Shown here piece after piece: positions 1 to 7,762 of a stretch of DNA of 64,000 nucleotides. The stretch comes from JADMJV01 sp964649085. Lineage in GTDB: Bacteria > Vulcanimicrobiota > Xenobia > Xenobiales > JADMJV01. Numbering within the stretch: position 1 is the first letter of the stretch; each line of letters opens with the position of its first letter. The stretch spans positions 32,815 to 96,814 of the forward strand of contig CAZYPN010000025.1 of NCBI GenBank assembly GCA_964649085.1, read 5' to 3'. Both the position numbers and the translations under genes were made by a program. Under the pieces are notes generated by a model, which was not told the origin of the DNA, ran no database searches, and was given only the letters and a program-made list of their open reading frames with translations.

Positions 1-1161
1 GTTCTCTTCATAGTTCATCAGCGCTTCAACCCGAGCGTGAATAGCCTGCAAACTGGAGGCTTTAAGGTTGATTTCCGCGAGCAACTTCAGCTGATCGCTG
101 CCGGTACTCGGACGCAGCGCAGCACCGATCTCGGCAGAAATCAGCAGCACTTCGTCGGCAACAAGCGCGTTAAAGAAACAGCGGAAGACGGCAACATCGA
201 GCAACAACACGATCATCGCGCCGATGCCCAGAACGCTGCTCACCACCACTACCGACAAACCATCGGCAATGGTTTGCACGGTGACTTTGGCCGTCGCCGG
301 CGCAGCGGCCGGGCGGGGGTCTTCCTGGACCAACGTTTCGGTTCTACCTGAGGGATTCGCCTGAGCGCGATATGAAGTGGTCGAGGGTTTAGCGCCCTGA
401 ACCTCGGCCGGCATCAAATTCGGCATCTCCCGCACGGCCTCAGAAAGACCAAAGAAGTTACCCACCAGGCCCACGAGCACAAGGGTGGAAGCGACTGCCT
501 GCAGCAGATTGAGCTTCTGCCGGCAGTGGTCGGCCATTCCCTCGACGATCATTTCCGCGTCGGAGTCCGGTGAAGGGTCGGTCCAGGATTTAACGGCGCG
601 ATGAAGCCTGGTTCCCGAAGGTAATGCCTGAAGCGCGTTCAGCAATCCCTGGCCCTCCGGGCTGTCGGGTGCGAGCTTCTTTCCAGCGGGCCAGTCCTTC
701 TTGAGGGTGTCCCAATGATGCAGGGCCTTCCGGTGGGCTGGATTCTGAACGAGCACTTCGCACAAGAACAAATAGGCGGTGGCCACAAGGGAAATCAACA
801 AGATGAACAGGATAATAATGCCAAAGAACTCGCCGGCAGTACCACCGGGGTCACTTAAACCGTAGTTTTTCAAAAAACTAGTATTGCCCGTGAAGAATAA
901 CCAGCACAAAACAAGGTTCACAGCAATCAGCCCGAGGTTCGCAACGAAGAACCCAACGTGAAGGGGCGAGTAGGGCCAGGCCGGAGCAGCACCGAGATGG
1001 CCGAAGTTGGGGCCCTTAGGCTGTGGCGCTGGCCTGGCCGCCGTTGTGGCCTCGTCAGCGGATGTCGCACCAGCGCTCGCCACCTCCGTCGAAGATGCCA
1101 CATGTTTTTCCATGAAGGAGGCTGAAGGCGGCTTAACCTTCGGTTTTGGTTCTTCGCTCAA
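1..1161 (-). CDS. MotA/TolQ/ExbB-like proton-channel protein (ZorA-like), C-terminus outside window
   Basis: An open frame of 387 codons runs off the left edge, so only the N-terminal part is present. I chose the TTG at 1161 because AGGGGAGG lies about 5 nt upstream; a later in-frame ATG is at 1113. The first 65 residues are a Pro/Ala/Glu-rich cytoplasmic-type tail. Hydrophobic segments lie at about 68-90, 111-135, 216-240 and 300-325. The third carries GLVGNFFGL and the fourth GLSVVVVSSVLGIGAMIV, the paired pattern of the MotA/TolQ/ExbB channel core. After the fourth segment a helical cytoplasmic region begins, as in ZorA, whose long tail follows the channel core. Known family role: ion-driven membrane motor subunit. 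Zorya membership is an inference from the defence-island context; ZorB, ZorC and ZorD would lie outside the window. It diverges from the gene at 1409. Confidence 0.6.
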   Translation of the reverse strand, partial: MSEEPKPKVKPPSASFMEKHVASSTEVASAGATSADEATTAARPAPQPKGPNFGHLGAAPAWPYSPLHVGFFVANLGLIAVNLVLCWLFFTGNTSFLKNYGLSDPGGTAGEFFGIIILFILLISLVATAYLFLCEVLVQNPAHRKALHHWDTLKKDWPAGKKLAPDSPEGQGLLNALQALPSGTRLHRAVKSWTDPSPDSDAEMIVEGMADHCRQKLNLLQAVASTLVLVGLVGNFFGLSEAVREMPNLMPAEVQGAKPSTTSYRAQANPSGRTETLVQEDPRPAAAPATAKVTVQTIADGLSVVVVSSVLGIGAMIVLLLDVAVFRCFFNALVADEVLLISAEIGAALRPSTGSDQLKLLAEINLKASSLQAIHARVEALMNYEEN

Positions 1162-1408
1162 CCCGGCCTCCCCTGATCCCTCTATCACCAACTGACCCGC
1201 GCGCTGGCTGGACAGAGCGATTTGTTCAGGCGATACCCGGCCTCATCCTCCTGCGAGGGAAAATCTCAAGCAGGCGATGGCCGGAAGAATCCTCCCGTTC
1301 GTCAGCCCGGAACAAGCATTCAGGAGGTGAACCGCCTGTTCGTCACCTCGTGTCCACAAGACGTCGGCGGGCAAGGACAAAGATGCCATTGGAAAGAAAC
1401 GCTGGCAA

Positions 1409-2500
1409 ATGAACCAGCTTGAGCCCCATATCGATGATCCCGAGCTTGAAGGGCTGGGAACGTCTGAGGACGATGGGTGGGGCAACTACCCCATCGACAA
1501 CATCTTGATTCGCACCGAGGCGCGCACCGTGTATGAAGTGGTGCGGCGAATGGACAAGACTTATGTGTTGGACCCCGAGTTTCAGCGCGACTTTGTGTGG
1601 GACACCAAGAAGCAGAGCAAGCTGATCGAATCGGTGCTGATGCGCATCCCGCTGCCGGTGTTTTACCTGGCCGAAGACGACGATGGGCGGATGATTGTGG
1701 TGGACGGCTTGCAACGCCTGACCACGTTTCAGCGCTTTCTTTCGGGCAACCTGAGGCTCGACATCAAACGCGAAGAGTTGGACGGGAAATGCTTCGCCGA
1801 CCTGGCGCCCAAGCTACAGAATCGGGTGGAAGACTGTAACCTTACCTTCTATATCATCGACCCCAAGGTGCCCGAAACGGTGCGGCTAGACATTTTTGAG
1901 CGGGTGAACCTGGGGGTGCCGCTCAGCCGGCAGCAAATGCGCAATTGTCTGTACCAGGGCCCGGCCACGGCCTTCCTGAAGGAAGCCGCCCACTCGGCCC
2001 TATTTCTCGACACGACGGGGCGCGGTTTTCGTACCACGGATATGCGCGACCGAGAGGCCATCAACCGATACTGCGCGTTCCGACTGTTGGAGCTGCGAAG
2101 CTACAAAGGCGATATGGATGATTTTCTGGCCACGGTGCTCAAGCACCTGAACCGCAATCCCGGGCAAATTGCGGGGCTAGACGAGGGGCTACGGCGCTCC
2201 CTGGCCGCCGCCCAGGCGCTTTTTGGCAAACACGCCTTTCGCAAGCACGCCCCCCAACAAACCAGCCGCAACCCCATCAACGTGGGCCTGTGGGACGTTA
2301 TGTCGACGGGGCTGGCAGGTTACTCTCTGGAACATATCCGACATCACGAGGACGAGCTGCGGGAAGGCTTCTACGACCTGTTGGCCGAGGACGAGTTTGC
2401 CGATGCCATTACCATCGGCACCAATCATCGACGTAAGGTGTTGGTGAGGTTCGAGCGTTTTGGACGCTATCTAAGCGAAATTATTGGCGATGCTTCGTAG
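1409..2500 (+). CDS. DUF262 (ParB-N/GmrS-N-like) domain protein
   Basis: This 363-residue protein has the DUF262 signature: FQRDFVW at about 59-65, a following LIESVLMRIPLP helix/turn, and VVDGLQRLTT at about 97-106. DUF262 is a ParB-like nucleotide-binding fold found in GmrSD/BrxU-type restriction proteins, where it binds or hydrolyses nucleotide and is followed by a DUF1524 HNH nuclease. No HNH motif is visible in the remaining C-terminal 200 residues, so it may need a partner for any nuclease activity. It overlaps the ATPase gene at 2484 by 17 nt, which implies translational coupling and joint function. The family call is firm; a role in defence is inferred from the neighbours. Confidence 0.8.
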   Translation: MNQLEPHIDDPELEGLGTSEDDGWGNYPIDNILIRTEARTVYEVVRRMDKTYVLDPEFQRDFVWDTKKQSKLIESVLMRIPLPVFYLAEDDDGRMIVVDGLQRLTTFQRFLSGNLRLDIKREELDGKCFADLAPKLQNRVEDCNLTFYIIDPKVPETVRLDIFERVNLGVPLSRQQMRNCLYQGPATAFLKEAAHSALFLDTTGRGFRTTDMRDREAINRYCAFRLLELRSYKGDMDDFLATVLKHLNRNPGQIAGLDEGLRRSLAAAQALFGKHAFRKHAPQQTSRNPINVGLWDVMSTGLAGYSLEHIRHHEDELREGFYDLLAEDEFADAITIGTNHRRKVLVRFERFGRYLSEIIGDAS

Positions 2501-3632
2501 CCTGCAACTCGACTGTTTCAAGTGTTTCCGCCAGCAGCGGTTTCCCTTGAACCAGCTTACGGTTCTCAGCGGCCTCAACGCCTCGGGCAAATCTTCCGTT
2601 CTTCAAAGCCTCGTACTGTTGTCTCAGACGATGCGCGATCAGGAGTGGGCTGGCCGCCTGTTTCTCAACGGCCGAGACGTGCAGCTGGGGGCGATGACCG
2701 ACATTGTCAACAACATTGTAGGAAGGCGCTCGTTCGCCATCGATGTCGAGAGCGATGATGGCTCGGTGGGTTGGACCTTCGAATCGGACGATCGCCGGGG
2801 CATGGCGGCGGAGGTTGGGCAGCTGCGGTTGGGCTTGCGCAGTCTCGACCGCCCCCAGGGGCTTCAGCACCTGTTGACAGGCCAGGCTTCGGCAGCCGAA
2901 CGCAGCATTGCCCAAACCCTGGCCCGACTGGCCTATCTGACGGCCGAACGGCTGGGCCCCCGCGACCTGTATGCGCTGCAGGAGCCGGGCGAGGGCGTCA
3001 ACGTGGGCTCCAAGGGCGAGCTGGCGGTTAGCTTGTTGTATTCGCGGCGCGACCAGCAGGTTCTGCCCGAACTGGCCCTGGAAGGGCACGCCCCCACCCT
3101 GCTGCGCCAGGTGGAGGCTCGAATGGCCACTTTCTTTCCTGGCTGTGCCCTGGAACTAAGCCCGGTGCCGCAAACCAACTCTGTGACTCTGGGCATTCGC
3201 ACTTCCGAAGCCACTGCTTTTCACCGCCCCACCCACGTGGGCTTTGGTCTGACCCAGGTGCTGCCCATTCTGGTGGCCGCCCTCAGTTCGCAGCCCGGTC
3301 AGTTGGTGTTGCTGGAAAACCCCGAGGTTCATCTTCATCCGGCCGGACAGGCCCATATGGGAAGGTTTCTGGCCGAAGCCGCTCAGGCTGGCGTGCAGGT
3401 GGTGCTGGAAACCCACAGCGACCATATTCTCAGCGGCATCCGCAGGGCCGTAAAAGCAAGAGCTATCGGGCCCGAACAGGTGACCCTATTGTTTGTGGTT
3501 CCAGGAGCCGAGGGCAATCCGCAGGTCGACAGCCCGACGCTGGATGCGGCCGGCAATATCGACCACTGGCCCGACGGCTTCTTTGACCAGTTCGATAAAG
3601 ACGCGACCTTCTTCGCCGGTTGGGAGGACTGA
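2484..3632 (+). CDS. Predicted ABC/SMC-type ATPase (COG4938, DUF3696-like)
   Basis: The reading frame begins at TTG 2484 (alternative ATG 2490) inside the end of the DUF262 gene. Walker A is GLNASGKSS at about 30-38. Near residue 280 come a Walker B of the form LVLLENPE followed by HLHPAGQ, and an H-loop ETHSDHIL. This order, with the short insertion between the two halves, matches the COG4938/DUF3696 predicted ATPases related to RecF/OLD. Such ATPases are commonly coded beside DUF262 proteins in defence islands. No TOPRIM domain follows, so the effector is presumably another gene of this small operon. Length (382 aa) is normal for the family. Confidence 0.8.
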   Translation: MAMLRSLQLDCFKCFRQQRFPLNQLTVLSGLNASGKSSVLQSLVLLSQTMRDQEWAGRLFLNGRDVQLGAMTDIVNNIVGRRSFAIDVESDDGSVGWTFESDDRRGMAAEVGQLRLGLRSLDRPQGLQHLLTGQASAAERSIAQTLARLAYLTAERLGPRDLYALQEPGEGVNVGSKGELAVSLLYSRRDQQVLPELALEGHAPTLLRQVEARMATFFPGCALELSPVPQTNSVTLGIRTSEATAFHRPTHVGFGLTQVLPILVAALSSQPGQLVLLENPEVHLHPAGQAHMGRFLAEAAQAGVQVVLETHSDHILSGIRRAVKARAIGPEQVTLLFVVPGAEGNPQVDSPTLDAAGNIDHWPDGFFDQFDKDATFFAGWED

Positions 3633-4589
3633 GCTGGCTTTTTTGCTCAACGAGCTCTCGCTGGAGGGGCAATATCAGGGCGCGACCGATTTCCAGGCGG
3701 CCATTGGGCTGATCATGAGGATCAGGAACGAGCTTAACAAGGCCGGCCTCGCCTTGAAGGCCACCGCTCGCTGGCGGACGCCCGAATTACAGCAACACTG
3801 ACGCTGAGGCAGGCTCGGCAGTTGCTACCTCCGCAGCAGCTTTCTGCCGTCTTGAGCTGGCTTTCCAAAGACGGGCCGTTTTGGGACGATGAACGCGCTC
3901 ACAGCGCCGACAGCTGGCTGCAACGCGATGCCCACACCCTGGTGACCGATACGGCCGTGGGCGAAGCGGCCTGGAAGACGCACCAGGGGGAAATGGCGGA
4001 ACTGGTGAGCTTCAAGCCCTCAAGCTGGGCATACTCGCCTGTTCGGGTAACTTGCCACCAGGAACTGGAGTTGGCCCTGTGGCACTGCGACATCCCCAAT
4101 CACCTTGAGCTGGACACGGTTCGAGCCGCCATTCAGAGCCGGCGGGCACCCATGAAGACCTGGGCCGACCTGCAGCTCTACGCGATGGCAGACTGTCCCC
4201 ACCTGGTGTTCAGCCAGCAGGCCTTTGAAAGGCTGTTTTCCGAGCCCTTTGCGGCCGGGCCGGCCCAGCAACTGCTGGAGCGACTGGCCGTGTTGGATGA
4301 CTTGAAACGGTCGTGTGGGCCCGAGGGCTTCACCCCCCAGGCTCAACAGCGATATCAGAACCACTTCTTTGGCGACAAAAGCTGGTTCAGCGATTCCTCC
4401 GTCAGCGAGAAACGCGAGTTTGAAAAAGAGTTGACGTTCTGGCATCCGCTGAAGGCGGGTGAAAAAGTGTTTGCCCCCTGGCACGGCAAGGTGAAGACGC
4501 CCCAATTGAGGATTCACTTCACGTTTCCTATCACCGACTCGGAACCACTACTGGTGCTGTATGTGGGCCCCAAAATTACCAAGCGCTAG
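3631..4589 (+). pseudogene. Third gene of the DUF262/ATPase operon, frameshifted
   Basis: Two frames together look like one protein of about 315 residues. The first (from about TTG 3643) reads FLLNELSLEGQY...RNELNKAGLAL and stops at 3801. The second frame becomes coding from about 3771, reading LADARITATLTLRQARQLL and continuing unbroken through GPFWDDERAHSADSW and VTDTAVGEAAW to 4589. The frame change falls near 3765-3775. Proteins with this layout accompany ATPases of the COG4938 kind; that is from memory and their function is not known to me. The frame break could be a real mutation or a sequencing error. Alternatively these are two genes, with the second using TTG 3822, but the continuous sense across the break argues for one. 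Confidence 0.55.
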
Positions 4590-4624
4590 CAAGACCGAGA
4601 AAAGCCTTGCGGATGAAGACGGTG

Positions 4625-4653
4625 TTGACACTAATAGGTGAACACAGTGTAGC
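4625..4653 (+). promoter_or_regulatory. Possible sigma70-type promoter for the HD phosphohydrolase operon
   Basis: In the 154-nt gap before the HD gene, a perfect TTGACA (4625-4630) is followed after 17 nt by TGTAGC (4648-4653), a weak match to TATAAT. The spacing is ideal and the site is about 90 nt upstream of the start codon at 4744, which has GGAGAGG as ribosome binding site. The -10 match is poor, so this is tentative. Confidence 0.35.
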
Positions 4654-4743
4654 CTGATGTAGTGGCAACAGTCCCCGCTAGAAGGTTTCCCCTGCCGACC
4701 GGGAACTGGGGTCGTTGAACTTTCTTCTACGGAGAGGTGACCG

Positions 4744-6069
4744 TTGGCTCAGCAGGAAATTCGTGACCCCATCCACGGCTTTGTGCGTTTTTCTAAGCCA
4801 GAGCTCCGAGTGATTCAAAGTCCTGATTTTCAGAGGCTACGCTTCATCAGTCAGTTGGCACTCACCCAGTTTCTTTACCCCAGCGCCTGTCACACCCGGT
4901 TTGAACACAGTCTCGGGGTGTGCGAACTCGCCAGCCGAATCTTTGATACGGTGTTTCACAAGGACCATTTTTCTGGGAAACTCGCCGATCGACTTGGAGT
5001 CGAACCCGATCCAAACTGCGGCCCGCTGGCACAGGGACGTAGTGAACTGAGGCTGGCAGCCTTGCTCCACGATGTGGGTCACCTTCCTTTCTCCCACGCA
5101 GCCGAGCACTTTTTGCTGCCCAGGGGTCAGAACCACGAGACCATGACCGGCCAGTTACTTCTTCAAGGTGGGCTACGGTCGTTATTGAGCGATATCAATG
5201 TCAACCCTGAGCGCGTGGTTAAACTGGCCGTGGGCCCCAATAGTGCCAGCAAGTTCGCCCAAATCTGTGAGGACCAGGATCTGGCCCGTCGATTGTTGAG
5301 TTTCAGCCCTCTCGAGGCGGTCTTGAGTGAGATCATTACCGGTGAGTTCGGGGCAGATCGGATGGACTACTTGCTGCGGGACAGCCACCACCTGGGTGTC
5401 AGCTATGGGAAATTCGACCACCTCAGGCTGGTTGATTGCTTAAGGATACTGAGTCACCCGGAGACAGATGCCCCCACACTGGGCGTGAAGCTTGGTGGCC
5501 TGCAATCGGCCGAAGCTTTGTTTGTGGCCCGCTATGCGCTTTTCTCCCAGGTCTATTACCATCCGGTGCGACTGGCGCTGGATCATCACCTGCGCGAATT
5601 CTTCAAGGAATATCGTAATCGCTTCCCAGAGGTCTCGACCGACACTCTTCAACAGTTGACGGAGCCTGAGGTTTTCAGCCAACTCCGCCAGCTCCATCGA
5701 GAGCAAGCCCCGGTGGCAGGGCGCCTGTTCGATCGCCAGCATTACCGTCAGCTCTTTTCCGTGCCGCTTGAATTTGCAGCAGAAGCCAGGGAGACGCTTC
5801 AAAGCCAACTTGAAGAAGACTTTGAGGGCCAGGTGATTGAGGAACGTCCGAAAGCCAAGCAAATCGAGAGCTTTCCGGTTCTCCACGACGACACCGTGCG
5901 GCTTTCGGGCGAGTTGTCACCCATGCTGAGGTCCTTCCCTTCAGCGGGGATGTATGTGGGCCTGATCGCCCCGGAATTGCTGCGGTCCAAAGCCGAACGG
6001 GTTCAGGCTTTTCGCAGAACCGTGAATGACTTCTTAGCCACCAAGAGAGCGAAGGGACGCCCAGCATGA
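4744..6069 (+). CDS. HD-superfamily phosphohydrolase (COG1078, dNTPase/SAMHD1-like)
   Basis: This 441-residue protein starts at TTG 4744, preceded by GGAGAGGTGACCG. It opens with the family motif EIRDPIHGFV, then CHTRFEHSLGV (about 49-59), the metal-binding LLHDVGHLPFSH (about 107-118, HD at 109-110), an NHET motif (about 130) and GADRMDYLLRDSHHLG. Thus all HD metal ligands (H, HD, D) appear intact. COG1078 proteins are relatives of dGTPases and SAMHD1. Their substrates are usually unproven; nucleotide depletion is one route by which such enzymes act in antiviral defence. The stop overlaps the next start by 4 nt, so the two proteins are probably made together. Confidence 0.85.
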   Translation: MAQQEIRDPIHGFVRFSKPELRVIQSPDFQRLRFISQLALTQFLYPSACHTRFEHSLGVCELASRIFDTVFHKDHFSGKLADRLGVEPDPNCGPLAQGRSELRLAALLHDVGHLPFSHAAEHFLLPRGQNHETMTGQLLLQGGLRSLLSDINVNPERVVKLAVGPNSASKFAQICEDQDLARRLLSFSPLEAVLSEIITGEFGADRMDYLLRDSHHLGVSYGKFDHLRLVDCLRILSHPETDAPTLGVKLGGLQSAEALFVARYALFSQVYYHPVRLALDHHLREFFKEYRNRFPEVSTDTLQQLTEPEVFSQLRQLHREQAPVAGRLFDRQHYRQLFSVPLEFAAEARETLQSQLEEDFEGQVIEERPKAKQIESFPVLHDDTVRLSGELSPMLRSFPSAGMYVGLIAPELLRSKAERVQAFRRTVNDFLATKRAKGRPA

Positions 6070-6587
6070 AAGACTCAAGTTGGCCGATATTGTGTCAGCT
6101 GATCCAACGACTACGGCAGCTAGAGAGCTGGACCGGTGAAACGCATGTGCAGAAGACGGCCTTTGCCCTGGAACGGCTGGCCAAGCTGGATTGGGACATG
6201 GGCTTTATCATCTACAAATACGGCCCCTTTTCATTTCGACTGCGGGAGCAGCTAGGTGAGCTGCGGGCCTGGGGCTACCTCGAGATGGAATACTCGGCAG
6301 ACGGCTACGGAGCTCGCCACGCCCTAACCTCCTCGGGGAAACAACTGGCGGTCACCGCCAACCTGCCGACGGAGACAGTCGACCTTGTGGTCGAAACAAT
6401 GGGGTCGATGAGCGTGAAAGAGCTTGAGAAGCTGGCCACTGCCCTCTTCTGGCTCACGGAGCCGAGCTGCCCCGCGGGTCAAGTGCGTGCCCAGATGAAA
6501 AACAGCAAGCCCCATCTTTCCGACGCCGAAATCGAGAAGGCCTTGAACGAGGCGGAGGCCATGTTGGGGGCGGTCCAGCTGGCATAG
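6066..6587 (+). CDS. DUF4065/Panacea (SocA)-like small protein paired with the HD hydrolase
   Basis: This 173-residue protein begins in an ATGA overlap with the HD gene. It reads GETHVQKTAFALERL, then FIIYKYGPFSFRLREQLGEL, then LTSSGKQLA. The helix, YGPFS turn and terminal winged-helix-like part resemble DUF4065/Panacea proteins, which act as proteolytic adaptors or antitoxin-like regulators. The gene at 9412 is a clear relative with the same order of blocks. Role here is unknown; adaptor or antitoxin to the HD enzyme is an inference from the overlap. No toxin signature is seen in the protein itself. Confidence 0.6.
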   Translation: MKDSSWPILCQLIQRLRQLESWTGETHVQKTAFALERLAKLDWDMGFIIYKYGPFSFRLREQLGELRAWGYLEMEYSADGYGARHALTSSGKQLAVTANLPTETVDLVVETMGSMSVKELEKLATALFWLTEPSCPAGQVRAQMKNSKPHLSDAEIEKALNEAEAMLGAVQLA

Positions 6588-6611
6588 CCCCGACCTGGAG
6601 GAGGGAACGTC

Positions 6612-7219
6612 ATGCTTTCAAGGATTCGCCTGAATCGATTTACCGCCTTCGAGGCCCTGGAGCTTGAGGCCTCGCCGGGGATCAATGTGCTGATCGGCGA
6701 GAACGGCACCGGAAAAACCCATTTACTGCAGCTGGCCGGAACCTGTTGCAGAAACTACAGCAAATCGTCGAAGGCAAGGTCATCCTGCGCGACGAGGAGT
6801 TCTTCCTAAAGAACGACCAGGGCAACCTGGAGTTCACGCTTTTGGCCGAAGGCTTTCGCAAATGAGGACTGCTGTGGCTGCTGATACAAAACGGCACGCT
6901 GTTGACCGGCTCCGTTCTGTTCTGGGACGAACCCGAGACCAACCTCAACCCGCGCCTCTTTCGCTCGCTGATGGAGATTTTGCTGGAGCTGCAGCGAGCC
7001 GGGGTGCAGGTCTTCCTGGCCAGCCACGACTATGTCATTCTGAAGGAACTGGAATTGGCCAGGGCACCAGAGGACCAGGTGATGTATCACGCCCTGTATC
7101 GAGATGAGGCCCGCGAAATTCGCTGCGCCTCGGTCAAAAGCTATTTGGAAATCCATCCCAACGCCATCCAGGACACTTTTCTGTCTCTCTACGACCGGCA
7201 GCTGCAGCGCGATGACTGA
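6612..7219 (+). pseudogene. Decayed ABC/OLD-type ATPase with internal deletion and stop
   Basis: The N-terminus (MLSRIRLNRFTAFEALELEA, then Walker A GENGTGKTHLL) runs in frame 3 from ATG 6612, with GGAGGAGGG just upstream. At about 6735 coding sense jumps to frame 2 (NLLQKLQQIVEGKVIL), is broken by TGA at 6863-6865, and resumes as GLLWLLIQNGTLL, then Walker B VLFWDEPETNLNP and H-loop FLASHDYVILKEL, ending at 7219. Intact ATPases of this kind have roughly 100-150 more residues between Walker A and the second half, so a deletion has also occurred. Frame change, deletion and nonsense codon together make it a dead gene unless the assembly is faulty. Confidence 0.8.
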
Positions 7220-7736
7220 ACGCCTGGAAGAGTCGGGATTCCGGCTCGAAGTGGAAGACAACCTTCATCCTTTTCGCATCGGCCAGTGCGGGAGCTACCA
7301 AAGACTCAGCGGCAAGCATCTAAAAGAGATGGATATTGGGTGGGTCGAACCGAGGCGAATCTGTCTGCTGGAACTCAAAGGAGACGAGGCCTGGACCAGC
7401 CAGAAGCCCCCTTCGCCCAGCGAGGCTCTGCTGGCTAATTTGGAAGAGAAGGCCCGAGACGTGCTGCTGATGGTAGCAGCAGTATGGGCTGGCAGCCCAT
7501 TCGGCAAAGAGCTTGGGGCAGAATTGCCGCAGCCTTTTCCGAAATCGCCCACACCGCTGAAACTCATGTTCCTGGTTGACACCCCCAAGGGCATGGAAGC
7601 CGAGCTTTAGAACCTGAACGACCGGCTAAACCAACGTTTAGAGGGCCGATTGGAAGTTATCGGCGCCGGCCGGGTTAGCGTGGTCAACCTCGAGCGCGCC
7701 CGAAAGCTCGGCTTGCGCGTCGAGAAAGCATCTTAG
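7212..7736 (+). pseudogene. Unknown protein downstream of the decayed ATPase, interrupted by TAG
   Basis: ATG 7212 overlaps the end of the ATPase remnant. The frame (MTERLEESGFRLEVED...) reads to TAG at 7608-7610, then continues without further stops for 41 codons (NLNDRLNQRLEGRLEVIGAG ... KLGLRVEKAS) to TAG 7734-7736. The continuation has normal composition, so the 7608 stop appears to split a 174-residue protein. I do not recognise the family. A block reading EMDIGWVEPRRICLLELKGD has the E-x-K spacing of PD-(D/E)xK-like nucleases (D about 38, ELK about 51-53), which would fit an ATPase-plus-nuclease pair; that is only a suggestion. It is broken together with its neighbour. Confidence 0.6.
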
Positions 7737-7762
7737 ACGAGAGCCAACGCCCTGGTCAACGG

